Shown piece by piece: positions 24,938 through 35,952 of a stretch of 64,000 bases of DNA. The DNA comes from Aulostomus chinensis (taxonomy: Eukaryota > Chordata > Actinopteri > Syngnathiformes > Aulostomidae), in NCBI GenBank assembly GCA_037954235.1, contig JBBMOA010000017.1, positions 24,210,527-24,274,526 on the forward strand. Reading direction: 5' to 3'. Under the pieces are notes generated by a model. The model saw only the letters and a program-made list of their open reading frames with translations, ran no database searches and was not told the DNA's origin. Within the stretch, counting starts at the first letter, position 1, and every line of letters begins with the position of its first letter. Both the position numbers and the translations under genes were made by a program.

Positions 24938-25928
24938 TCAGACTGTGCTTTCCATCACCCACTCCGAGCTCTCAAACGTGGGCTTTTCATCCTCGCTGTC
25001 ATCGTACTGCAGCAGCATGCCGTTCACAGACAGGCTGCGCTTAGTCCAGATGTTACTGATCCTGCGAGGATAGTTGCTGCGACACTGCGTGGCACCAACG
25101 TGACCCATGTCAAACGAGTGGCTCCTCTTGGGCTTCCCCTCCTGGGGCAGGCCCAAGAGGCGTCCCAGCATGGTGGTGGACTCAGCCCTTCCAAGCAGAG
25201 GTTCTTTGTCAGATGGGGGTGCCACAGCCACCTTCATCATGGCAGTGGAGGTGGAGGCAGATCCAGAGGCCTCTTGGTGGTCTCTGGCTACCCCTCGCAG
25301 CTCCATTGACGTGAAGGCCCCTAAAAGGTGGTCCAGGTTTGGCCGTGCTTTGGCGCCGTGTCCGTGCCTCCTGAACTTGCTACTGGGCAGCGTGCTGCAT
25401 TCGCTGCCCTGCATGCTGTAGCGGTCGCCTGCCCCTCTAACTGCTTGGCTGTCTAGTGAGTTAGAGGAGGATGACGATGAGGAGAGGCTGCTCTGGAGGG
25501 ACCCACATTTGAACTCCACCATTTCCTCACGCATGACCACCACAGTGGATTTGACCTGTGGCGGGGCGCCATTGAACCTGTTCAAACCGCCATTAGTCTG
25601 CGAGTATGTATTGCTCACAGTCGGCAGTTTAATAGTCTGGATACCGCTGGTCACCTTGTAGCGCACCATGAGGATGATGATGAACACCAGCAGCGTAGCG
25701 ACGATGATGCCTCCAATGACCAGGATCATGGTACCACCCAGGAAACCACTGTGGAGAGACTGGCACTGCGGGTAGTCGTCCCTGGTGATGAACTGGACAC
25801 AGCCCACAATGTTGGTGGCAGTGAGGGTGGTGGCGGTGTCATCCCAGATGGCCAGTACGCACAGGTCGTACTGCATCCCCGGGACCAGGTTTGTGACCAC
25901 GAAAGCTCTGTTGGCCATGGAGATCATC
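24938..25928 (-). CDS. lrfn2: lrfn2 (SALM1) coding exon 2: end of FNIII, transmembrane helix, PDZ-binding tail
   Basis: This exon completes codon 459 (AG|G, Arg) and encodes residues 460-788 plus TGA. The acceptor is a pyrimidine-rich stretch ending CTGCAG just above 25928. It carries the rest of the FNIII domain (to ~507), a juxtamembrane segment with C514, and one transmembrane helix at about 523-547 starting GGTMILVIGG. The cytoplasmic tail is about 240 residues, with a poly-serine stretch, a KRSHSFDMG motif, an SNIWTKRSLSVNGML motif and the C-terminal EWVMESTV. The last four residues, ESTV, are the class I PDZ ligand typical of SALM1-3. The joined protein is 788 residues, close to human LRFN2 (about 789). 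The tail between the membrane and the conserved motifs is the most divergent part, as expected for the family. The reading frame is intact and I see no break. The first ATG in this exon is internal and is not a real start. Confidence 0.95.
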
Positions 25929-28863
25929 CTGCAGACAGAGACAGAGCGGACATGTGAACACACTCAGGCTCGGCCTGGGAGTTCAAGTGCAGTGTTGGTG
26001 TGTTGTGATGCAGATCAGGGAAACGGCCACACAAGGCATGCTAGGTAGCTTTTAAGGCCCATCTTCAATCAGAAAGATGATTTAATCGGTCCCAGTATAT
26101 CCCAGTTGACATGCACGACGCAGTGAGGTCACTGTCAAAGCCACTTGTGGATATTTGTTTTAGTTCTGAACATTTTCTCACATGTTCCTCATAACGTGCA
26201 TGAAGACCACTCGCTGCTTTTACTCCAGATGTTTAAGTTTCTCCAATTAGCAAAGCCTCATTGGTTTAACACAAATGCTACAGGAGGTTAATTCTGCTCA
26301 GTGAATTGGAAATCAGTGAAATCCTGTAGAATCACTGTTTGTTTTGTGTAGAATTCAGCAGTCGACGCTTTTCCCAACCAACCTGTCTGTCTCCGTCCAG
26401 CTGATCTCTGTTACTGATGATAGACAGGAGAGGATTCACTGGTCCTTAAACCTCCAAACTGCTGCTGCACCAAAATCACATTTTAAACTCTGCTGATCTG
26501 TGTCATTGTGCCAGGATTTGTTCCTATAAATGCAATTAACTCGACTGATGAGGTCAGATTTGAACATCTCTAATAAGTCACAGATAAATGGATATAGACA
26601 TGAATGAGGTTTCCAGTGAAACGACTAAAAGTGATTTCTTCTTCTGTCCCAGATGTGTTTAACGGTCAACCGTGATGCTAAATGACTGTGGAAGCTAATT
26701 TGAAAGGCCAGCAGTTATGATGTGATTAAGAATCTCTGATACTATTCATATCTATACTGCAAAAGTCGTACTAGAACTGCAGTTTTGACCGGCCTGCGGG
26801 AGGGCAGGGCCGGAACATAAACACGTTCACTATGTTTGGTGTGATAAATAAGTCAAGCTGTGAAAGACAAATGGCGCACTTTTACAAAATTGGCCTCAGT
26901 GTCGAACAATATCTGGTTCAGGATCTTTTCAGCTTCAGTCACATTCAGATGTGGCTTGTGGGGATGATTGTTGAACCAACACTGGAGTTTCTAGTACAAT
27001 AAGCCATCAACTCTCTATAGCTCTCATTGTACAGAATATGGGTGGAAAATGGCCCTTGAAGACTCATAACCATATTGTCATCTATAAATAGATCCCTCAG
27101 TTGTCCAGTGCTGGCTTGCTGTTCTCGTACAGTAGCCTGTGTGAATTGATAGCTTTGATCCCTTTGAGCTGCCTCCACCACAGAGCCTGGACAACGTCAG
27201 GACCGGACTCCATTATTCATCTTTAATTGCCCTTTTCCATAACCAGGAAGAAGCTACATCAGCTGATGTGTTCGAGGGAAGTCGTGCTCCTCCTGATCTT
27301 TCTCCTCCCCCTACGTGCCTTTGATTGATTTTTAATCATGCGATTGCTCAACTGCGGGCAGTGCAGCAGAGTCAACAGACTAAAGCGGCACAGTAGGTGT
27401 TCATGTGAAAACCATAAAGCCGGATAAATATTCATATAAAAACAGTATTTGGCTGCTTGCTCTGTGTACATTTGCCTTTCTTCCAGCTTTCAATTACTCT
27501 TCAATGCAAATGGACTCTGTGGCCCATTATGTGAGGTGATGTGCACGTGAATCGATTGCTTTCAGTCTTTTTTTTTTTATTATACTTTTTAACCTTTTTA
27601 CATAAACCGGTCCTGACATAGATGCATATTGAAAGCACAATATTAGAGAATAACTGAAAGTTAACTCTCATATCTGAGAGTTTTGTCAGCAGGTCTTGGG
27701 TGTGTGTTTCAGTACTTCAGTGTCTCCATCATTGATGAAAATGGATTGATATTATTTTGGCATGACTACCTCGCCAAAAAAGTGTTAGCGAGAAACTCAG
27801 AAACACATTAAATTGCAGGGGTGGCAAGTTTCATCGGAGTGTTTGAGCTAAATAATATGTTTCTTCAGTACTGTGGGCAGTTCTAATCTCATTCCAAGTG
27901 AGCGTCTTGCTTCACATAATCGTCAACTACGTTTGGGTTTAAGGCTTTTGCTGGGTTGCCCAGCACAGGGAGAATGTGAAGGGCCCACAATCCAGTATGT
28001 TTTTCTGGTGAGGTGTTGCTAAAGGTATTCAGTATCGGTAAACTAGAGCAGCAGCCCTCCACAATAGGCCACTTCACCAATCCCCACACTACTCTGATGT
28101 TGTAAATACTATCTTTAGCATTCTAACCATACTCTGGAGGGACCTATCAATGTGTTAAGAGCTTTAAGCCACCAGAGCTGAAGGGGATTCTCAATTTCAA
28201 CACACTGGCTGTGGCTAGTCTTCAGGAGCGTAGCATAATGTACAGCAAACACTGGAGAATGTCCTCGAGCTGGAAGACACCGTGTATTCTATAGAATCCC
28301 ATCTAGGACTCATAAAAATGGATCTATCTGTTTTCTCTTTTCTAGCTCAATTATCCTTGCTGAACGTTATTGCTTTCCCTGTCTCATTTGTCATAGGAAA
28401 TTGATTTCACAGAGCCCAAAGATCTCCTGCTGCAGTCTCCCAGCTTATATTTTATGGACTTGAGCAGCTTAAGTGGGATACATTAAAATGGAAGTCTATA
28501 ATCCTTTTTCTTGTTGGATTTCTAATTAATGGTTCAGGGCAAGGATTTCACTTTGGGCTTCACTTTTCTCAAAAGCGTGCACTTGCTCCTCGCTCACTCG
28601 GTGAAAGCAGCATCCTTGGCAATTGTCAATGCAGAAAGGAAAAAAAAATCTCAAGAAGAATTAAATAAAATGAACGTTGATCTCCGAGTAACACTCCAAA
28701 CGTAATTGACTGGCTCAAGTTGATACCCTGCAAACAATTAGCCATCAAGAGGCTGAGCTGCCAGTGCTTGAAGTTAAAGATTAGACCTCAGGCTTAATAT
28801 CTAAAGGGCCAGAACAGTTCCGGTCCAGCTTGGATGTAATCTGATTTCATGAGAAGTTCTTAC
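25929..28863 (-). other. lrfn2: lrfn2 intron between the two coding exons (phase 2)
   Basis: The intron is 2935 bp, with donor GTAAGA at 28863 and acceptor CTGCAG ending at 25929. It splits the FNIII domain after codon 458. It is AT-rich and without recognisable repeats or genes. A 78-codon minus-strand ORF at 26945-27181 has no domain I recognise. The segment about 28430-28780, next to the donor, looks unusually complex and low in simple repeats, so it could hold a conserved non-coding element. That is an impression only. Confidence 0.9.
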
Positions 28864-30239
28864 CTGTAAATGAGGACTTCATCCTCAGAGCAGTTGTACT
28901 GGAGCTGATACATTTTAACCTTTGGAGTAGATTTGCTCACAGTCCACTTGACCAGAGCTGAGACGGCGGTTACCTCTGATACTGACACCACCTTCTCTGG
29001 CGGAGCTTTAGGCTCCCCCTTGCTAACCTTAGTAGAGCTAGTTATGTCAGAAAGCCCAGACTTGGACTGCGTGGTACGGTTTGTACCGTTACTCAGATGT
29101 GGGAGCTGAATGATTGACAGCTCTATGAAGGCGGTAGATTCCCCGGCAGCATTAGCGGCTATGCAGGTAAAGGTACCATAATCCTTGGATGTGGTGACTG
29201 TTATGTCCAGGGTGCCGTTTTCATAAACTGTGGCTCTGGATGAATTGCTGATCAAACGGTCATCGGGAGCGACCCAGTGCACCGTTGGCATCGGATCTCC
29301 AACTGCTTTACAGCGCAGACTTGCCGTTTGGCCTTCCAGCACCATCAGCTTGTGAGTATGTTGTGTGATCAGTGGAGGCTCACAAACAAATTCCTCCTCG
29401 CGAACAGACCAAAAGTAGCGCCCCTTTAAACTCGTAGGAGAAGCACAAGTTTCCATATCATCCTCTCGCTCCAGCCTCCGAAGCCAAAGCACTTCACAGT
29501 TGCAATGCAGTGGGTTCCCACCGAAGCTTAGAGAGAGCGGAGGAGCGTACGGAGTGCTCATCACAACGTTGCTTTGGGAACGTGCAAAGATAGGGTCCGG
29601 AGGGAGCTTCTGCAGGCGGTTAGAAGTGAGGTCCAAACGAGCCAGTTTATCCAGATCTGTAAAAGTCCCTTCAGGGATGAAGGCGATGAGATTGTGGTCC
29701 AGACTCATCTGATGGAGGTTGACCATCTTGCGGATGGCTTCCCAAGGCACACTGCGCAAGTTGTTATATGACAAATCCAAATCCTCCAGTGTCAGTAACA
29801 GGTCATCAAACGACGATTTGGAGATCTGGCTCAGCTGGTTGTTGTTGAGTATCAGGTGCTGCAGGTTGACCAGGCCCCGGAGGTCGTCTGGCCCCAGCTC
29901 GGTCAGCCGGTTACTGTCAAGGTGCAGGGATCTCAGGGTCTCCAGGTCAATGAAAGAGAAAGGCTGGATGGTGCTGATGGTGTTACGGGACAGAGTGAGA
30001 TCCACCAGACCTGACATGTTGGCAAAGTCCTGAGTGGTGACCTTGAGGATGAAGTTGCCACCCAGCCGCAGCTCCACAGTTCGCCGGTCAATGTCTGGTG
30101 GGACAAAGAGCAGGCCTTTTGAGGGGCACAGTGTCCCAAGGGACTCTGACAGGTTCTGGCAAACACAGTACTTGGGACATGCATGGACCATCATAACTGC
30201 GATTCCCAGAAGCAGGAGACAGATGAGCACTTTGTCCAT
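28864..30239 (-). CDS. lrfn2: lrfn2 (SALM1) coding exon 1: signal peptide, LRRs, Ig-C2, first half of FNIII
   Basis: LRFN2/SALM1 is a type I synaptic adhesion molecule of neurons that binds PSD-95-type PDZ scaffolds and influences NMDA-receptor clustering (family knowledge). This exon encodes residues 1-458 and two bases of codon 459. Residues 1-20 are a hydrophobic signal peptide. The LRRNT cysteines are C21, C25, C27 and C38. Seven 24-residue leucine-rich repeats span about 54-222. The LRRCT has C246, C248, C265 and C286. The Ig-C2 domain (~288-376) has its disulfide pair at C310 and C359. The FNIII domain begins near 414. N-glycosylation sequons are visible at N29, N74, N332, N341, N384, N387 and N449. 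The start is supported by an in-frame TGA three codons upstream (30246-30248) and a good context (A at -3, G at +4). The exon ends TACAG followed by GTAAGA, a strong donor. The sequence resembles mammalian LRFN2 far more than LRFN1, for example in the LRRNT and the stretch after LRRCT. Whether it is the teleost a or b copy cannot be told from the window. Confidence 0.96.
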
Positions 30240-30260
30240 GTTAGTTCATAGAAAGGGAAC
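30240..30260 (-). other. lrfn2: lrfn2 5' UTR piece at the 5' end of coding exon 1, with splice acceptor
   Basis: Reading the minus strand, a run of Ts is followed by GCAG at 30264-30261, a good splice acceptor. This leaves 21 bases of 5' UTR before the ATG at 30239. The leader must therefore continue in one or more upstream non-coding exons at higher coordinates, as in mammalian LRFN2. The 21 bases contain an in-frame TGA (30246-30248) that fixes the main start, and an out-of-frame ATG-AAC-TAA mini-ORF (30249-30241). Confidence 0.75.
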
Positions 30261-32398
30261 CTGCAAAAAACAAAAACACGAGTCAGTTCAATTGTGACCT
30301 GGATACTGTGGGTATCAACTAGTAATATATAATATACTAGTAATATATTTGTCTTTTGTCCAGACACACAATAAGATTTGATCCAACTTTCTCATAATCT
30401 ATTCTTTCCCACAACTAAAGAAAAACAGATTAACGCAGGTGGCTCCTTGGACCATGAAGGTAAAACACGCTCACTTGATGAGCTGGGCCGATTATCATCC
30501 TTGAGGAGTTTTAATATTAATATTCTCCATAATAACTCTCATATGCATTTGTTTTGCAATGCAAAGAAGGTGGGAGAAATCACACGAGGATAGTCTGAAT
30601 GGAGCTCAGGATTAAACGAGCATGTGAGTCATTAAAATAGCTTCATAGGCTTGTGTGAGCTGTCATAAATACACGGACGCGCGCGCACGGGAAACTAGTT
30701 CACACGTAGGGCACATGTATGCAGCAGTTCATCAGCCTGCCAGCTCATTTTTCTGATATATCTGTGAAAGTAACTTCTGGCAATAACAGCTACACTGTCC
30801 TGCTCCTTACACACAGATTATGCAGTATAGGAAAATATTTTACGAGCCACGTGTGTTCGACTCCTGCCCGACGAAATCAGCACGCCTCTGTGAACACCTT
30901 AACTCTCTCTCACACACCTGGCTGACTCCTTAGAATTCACCGTCACACTTGGTTTCATCCAATAAGCTTTTAATTCCCCCAAACATTTATATCATTAATT
31001 CCTCATAAACTCGAAAATCTAAAAATCAATTATAATCTTTTACTTATTTAGTTTTTACAGCAGCAGCATTCATTAATGGTAACTATGATCTTCTGTATGT
31101 TTGGAGGCATTGGTATGGACAATGGTAATGCGTCTATCGACCAGATGTTTGGGCTCTCACTCACTGTTGCTGGTGACAGGGTGAGGCTTACCTGCAACCC
31201 CCTTCCTGTCCAACACGGCCTTTCATTAACTTCTAAACACAAGAGGGAACATATACTTTGCAGTGCTGGTTCTTAATTATATTCTATCACGACTGGCAGG
31301 GAAAAGAAAGTCACAAATAATCAAAACACACAAGGTGAACGAATACCAGAAGAAGGAAAAATTAAATGATTGATGTTGCTGGGAACCTGAGACAAACACA
31401 CGCTCCCTGTTTCAGAGCAGGTCATATTATAGAATCCAATCAGCAACCAGAAAACTGTCAGAAACTGTGAAAGAGGGATGAACTCTCTCCAAATAATTGC
31501 AGACGTGATGTATGCGGTTCCGACGCCCTCAGCACTCCGGAGATAATCCCCAGCAGGCCTCGTGGTGAGAGCTGTCAGGGATGACAGACAGTTTCTCCCA
31601 TGGACTTATTTTAATGGAAGCATCTTAAATTTCTGCCTGAAAACACCTGCAAAGTTTTTGTTCTTTTGATCTTCCTTCTCCCGAAAGGTGACAATTTTGT
31701 TAGTTACGCATTTTCACACACTTTGAAAAAATGAAATTGAAAAAATAAAAACAAAATACTGCCGAACTGCAAAAAGAACCTCCTTGAAGCAGTTCAGAGT
31801 GACTTCCAATCCTGCTGCAGATTCCCATTAAAGTCTTTGTCATAAGGAGTATATTTTTACAGAGTGGAAACAACGAGACTGAGCGGAGGAAGAGGAGGAA
31901 GAGGTGACCTTTGCAGGATAGAGGGGGTTCTGTCACATGGCATTGAGAACCATGGCTGATGTCTAAGGTCTATATCCATTTACTCTTGGCCTTTACCGAG
32001 GCTGAAACGCCATCAGAGATTCAATGCGAGGGACAAAGATGCTACTGAAATACCAGCAGCCACACACAGTTTAATGGTGCTTCAGTGCTGATGATGGCAT
32101 AGAGAACAGGGATATTCCTTATTAACTTCGGAACGGCGGCGACTGTCTGACCTGCTTTCCCCGCCTCGCTGGAAACACAAGTTCACTTTTTATTTCATTT
32201 GTAACATTTGAATCATGTAGCGCTTAAACGCACACTGGTCCTGTGTCAGCGTACTCAAGTTAAGATTTGCCTCTCTGGTTGTCTTAAAATATCGTTGGTT
32301 GTAAGAAACATAAGCAGACGTTTTTCAGCAAGGTCTGCAGAACCAGCGGGGAAGGTTTAGCTTTTATTATGGTGATTATGAGCTACGTCAAAGAGAAG
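30261..32398. other. upstream non-coding DNA, presumably within the lrfn2 5' UTR intron
   Basis: AT-rich, no repeats recognised beyond a short direct repeat of ACTAGTAATATAT at 30319-30350. It starts at the splice acceptor of coding exon 1, so it should be intron of lrfn2 transcripts. Confidence 0.55.
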
Positions 32399-33212
32399 GT
32401 CAGCTCCCATGTTCCCATGCTAGTTCTCTCGTCAGCTCCCATGTTAGTTCTAACGTCAGCTCCCCTGTTCCCACGTTAGTTCTCTCGTCAGCTCCCATGT
32501 TCCCATGCTAGTTCTAACGTCAGCTCCCCTGTTCCTACGTTAGTTCTCTCATCAGTTCCCCCGTTCTCACGTTAGTTCTCTTGTCAGTTCCCCTGTTCTC
32601 ATGCTAGTTCTCTTGTCAGTTCCCCTGTTCTCATGCTAGTTCTCTCGTCAGCTCCCCTGTTCCCACGTTAGTTCTCTCGTCAGCTGCCATGTTCCCACAT
32701 TAGTTCTCTCGTCAGCTCCCATGTTCCCACGTTAGTTCTCTCGTCAGCTCCCATGTTCCCATGCTAGTTCTCTCGTCAGCTCCCATGTTCCCATGCTAGT
32801 TCTAACGTCAGCTCCCATGTTCCCACGCTAGTTCTCTCGTCAGCTCCCATTTTCCCACGTTAGTTTACTCGTCAGCTCCCCTGTTCCCACGTTAGTTCTC
32901 TCGTCAGCTTCCATGTTAGTTCTAACGTCAGCTCCCCTGTTCCCACGTTAGTTCTCTTGTCAGCTCCCATGTTAATTCTAACGTCAGCTCCCCTGTTCCC
33001 ACGTTAGTTCTCTCGTCAGCTCCCATGTTCCCATGCTAGTTCTCTAGTCAGCTCCCCTGTTCCCATGCTAGTTCTAACGTCAGCTCCCCTGTTCCCATGC
33101 TAGTTCTAACGTCAGCTCCCCTGTTCCCATGCTAGTTCTAACGTCAGCTCCCCTGTTCTCATGCTAGTTCTCTCGTCAGTTCCCCTGTTCTCATGCTAGT
33201 TCTCTCGTCAGA
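32399..33212. repeat. ~32-bp-unit minisatellite, about 25 copies
   Basis: Tandem array of the unit GTCAGCTCCCATGTTCCCAT followed by GCTAGTTCTCTC. Units differ at a few fixed positions (CTCTC or CTAAC at the end, CCAT or CCCT, GCTAG or GTTAG). Some units are shortened to about 24 bp by loss of a TTCCCATGC-like segment. The array lies 2.2 kb upstream of the lrfn2 start codon, probably inside its 5' UTR intron. Confidence 0.96.
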
Positions 33213-33649
33213 TTCGTGGGTTATGGATTCAAGCATCCAAACATGGATTACACTGAGAAGAACCACAACTTGGTTTTGTTGATCATGGTGGGCGCTCGTA
33301 CTTCTGCTGGCTTTGTACTTTCTCGTCTTCAGATGGGTCCTTAATGCTGTGCTAACTACTTATTTTTGTTACAGTACATTAAACATCGTCTCCTACTAAA
33401 ACTGCCTCGTATGTGAGCTTTAACAGTACCAACTGGAATCTTGATGGTGGGTTTTCTCACACATTAGACATCCATCACACATTCTCTTTGCAAGTTGTTC
33501 GGTCATTCTGCGAGGTACATTAACGCCACAGAACGGCTGATCTAATCTGCACAGCACTGCAGACACATTCACACGAGGCCTGCAGTCATCTGGACATATT
33601 CTAGAGATTAGTGCTACTTGAACTAATGAGTAGCTGCGAGACAGAAGTC

Positions 33650-33702
33650 AAATACTCTTGTAAGTCACATTAGACAAAAGCATCTGCTGAATGATGGAGC
33701 TT
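33650..33702 (+). repeat. tail of a common teleost dispersed repeat (TAAGTCACATTAGACAAAAG type)
   Basis: The stretch resembles the widespread fish sequence in which a TAAGTCGCTT-like start leads to AAAAGCGTCTGCTAAATG. Here it reads TTGTAAGTCACATTAGACAA then AAGCATCTGCTGAATG, so it is a mutated old copy. I know it from memory only. Confidence 0.55.
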
Positions 33703-35925
33703 TTCAGTTTTCTCTTTGTGCTTTTTCAGTTTCATGGTGAAGAGTGAAACCCCACCAGCACAGCTCCCCTCAACTCTTCACACCTTCTGTTTGATTCCAG
33801 CACGTTCACCTTTTAGAATCCAGAAACTCGAGCCGACTGATCAATTTTCATTAGCCATTTCCTGAAAAGTATTAGATGTATTTATGGAACTGATTTCCTG
33901 TCAGTAGGAAGAGTTCTTATTGACTGATGATGGACATTGATTGGTTGATGTTCAGCTGCCGGCTCAGTCGGTTGAGAACGGAGTTGGACAGATGAAAGAA
34001 CCCTACCCTCTCTCTCTTCATCTATCTATATGCATATATATTAATACTGCACAGTTCATCATGGAGGTTTGACATTTACAGCCTTTAAAATGCAGAGAAC
34101 TAAAGAACCTGCAGAGCTTGTCTAACCTAAATATGTACAGGAAGTGACAACACTTATTTTTAACCATTAAAACTTCCAATCATAGATAAACTGAGACCGG
34201 TCTCAATATCACAGCGCGTTCACAGCCTTCACACACATTTCCTCACTCGCTGCACGACAGCTGCTCACTTGTTGAAGAAGTCAAAATGACATCTGAGCAA
34301 AGAAGAAAGCTCTTGAGGTTCTGTTGTGTCTGAGAGGCAAAGACACGAGAAGTTCTTCTCAGCGATGATGGGCCGTCTCAGCTGTGATCACTGGCAGGAC
34401 CTTCACCTGACCTTTGACCTTTCCTTAAAGAGTCGGGCCGAGCTGAAACTTTGCTTTCCAGCATGGAAGTCACTATCTAAAAGGAACAGGCGGGCCTGCC
34501 TGCTGCTGCACTGAGAGTAGGAAGACTGAAACAAGAGACCTCAGACTTCCTGTTACTTGCGCTCCTTACAACAATTTAAAAAATAAAAAGGTTATCTGGT
34601 GGGCATCAGAGGTTCTGGTAGGTGGTCAACAGACATGCCAGCACCACAGAAACAACTTTAATAGAACGTCAATCCCTGGTTCAAAAAAAAAGAAAAGAAA
34701 ACGGTGCTGTGGTTGGTGGCTTATGTTGTTTAGTCATTTGGAAAAATAATTTGTTGTTATTCTTTGCCGAAATCTTCTTGAAATGACACTGTCTGTTGGG
34801 CATCATGTTGCAGGAAGTCAACAAGGTGTAGTTAGTTGAAGCATAAACGGCGCCGTAAATGGGACTGGAGCGCCCGGCTGCAGCTGCACTTCTGACGCGC
34901 TCTCATGTTCTCACAGCAGCGACCAGCAGCTGTCACCATTGTTGTTGAAGCAGGGACGTTGTTTGTCCTCCACAATAAAGGATCCTAATTGATTTACGTT
35001 GCCGTCGTCTCCTGGTGCCGCCACCAAGCAATGAGGCGTTAATTAGGATTTTATTACCTTTGGACAGAGCTCGTCCAGCTTTCCAGGTGCTTAAATGTGT
35101 AATCTTCTCATCTCGACATTGACAAGCACGCAAATATATTCCCCCCCAAATCCTGAACCATCCCGTTATTCAATTTGCATGAAACTGTTCAAACCTTGAG
35201 AACTTGTTTCCGTGATAGTGGATGAAGTCATTTCTGTAACCCACTGCAAGCGTGTCAGTCACAGCGGACTGATGGTACGGTCGTCAAAAGCGAGGTGTTT
35301 TCTGAGCCGGCGTTTGTTGTACAAGGATAACCTTCAGACTAACATGCCTGCACAGCTGTGTCGCCATCTGTTTAACAAAAATCCACTGCAGAAAGACTCG
35401 GCCCTGAGGGACGGGAGGATGTCATTGAGAGCCTCGTCATCACTCGGGATCAACAAACATTCATTTAACGAAGCCAGAGCTTCCACACAAGCATGCTAGG
35501 ACTTCTGCATCATTTCTGTGCCCACATCTCATTATTGTTGTTTGATTATCTGAAATGACAGTGAGGACAGACCTTGGCCTTGTGGCCCAGTCGTCAGCCG
35601 TGGTGAGCGGCGTAATCTCCCGATGCACACGAGGGAGAAGAGTACAACACACCGCCACTGCCTCCTAAACAACAGCGAGCACGCTGAGCTCACCAACCGT
35701 CCACATTCCGCCTCTCTCTCTTTCCCCCGCTAAGCTTTGATGGAACGTGTCACTGGATGACAGCTCCGTAAACCTGACTGGGCTGCGTACAGTCCACTGA
35801 TGTCATGTTGCATCATCGGCGAGCACTGACGTTCAAAGTTGTGACAAGACTTTCTCACTGCTTGTCAGAGCAGCCGGCATGTACAAGAGTGTCTCATACA
35901 GCTTTAAACTGACAAACCGGCAGTC

Positions 35926-35952
35926 TCTCCCTCCCTCCCTCCCTCCCTCCCC
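35926..35952. repeat. (CCCT)n microsatellite
   Basis: About six CCCT units in a pyrimidine-only run. Confidence 0.95.

Noticed and set aside
25107..25421. 104-codon frame opposite lrfn2 exon 2
   Set aside because: Antisense shadow of the GC-rich lrfn2 cytoplasmic-tail coding sequence.
26945..27181. 78-codon frame in the lrfn2 intron, possible alternative exon
   Set aside because: No family match, and it was not needed to complete the protein. The exon 1 to exon 2 junction restores the Arg codon exactly without it.
32399..33212. Possible CRISPR-like array
   Set aside because: Units are directly tandem with no unique spacers, and the DNA is from a vertebrate. It is a minisatellite.
34192..34205. 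14-bp perfect palindrome TGAGACCGGTCTCA
   Set aside because: A few such palindromes are expected by chance in 64 kb, and it does not extend.
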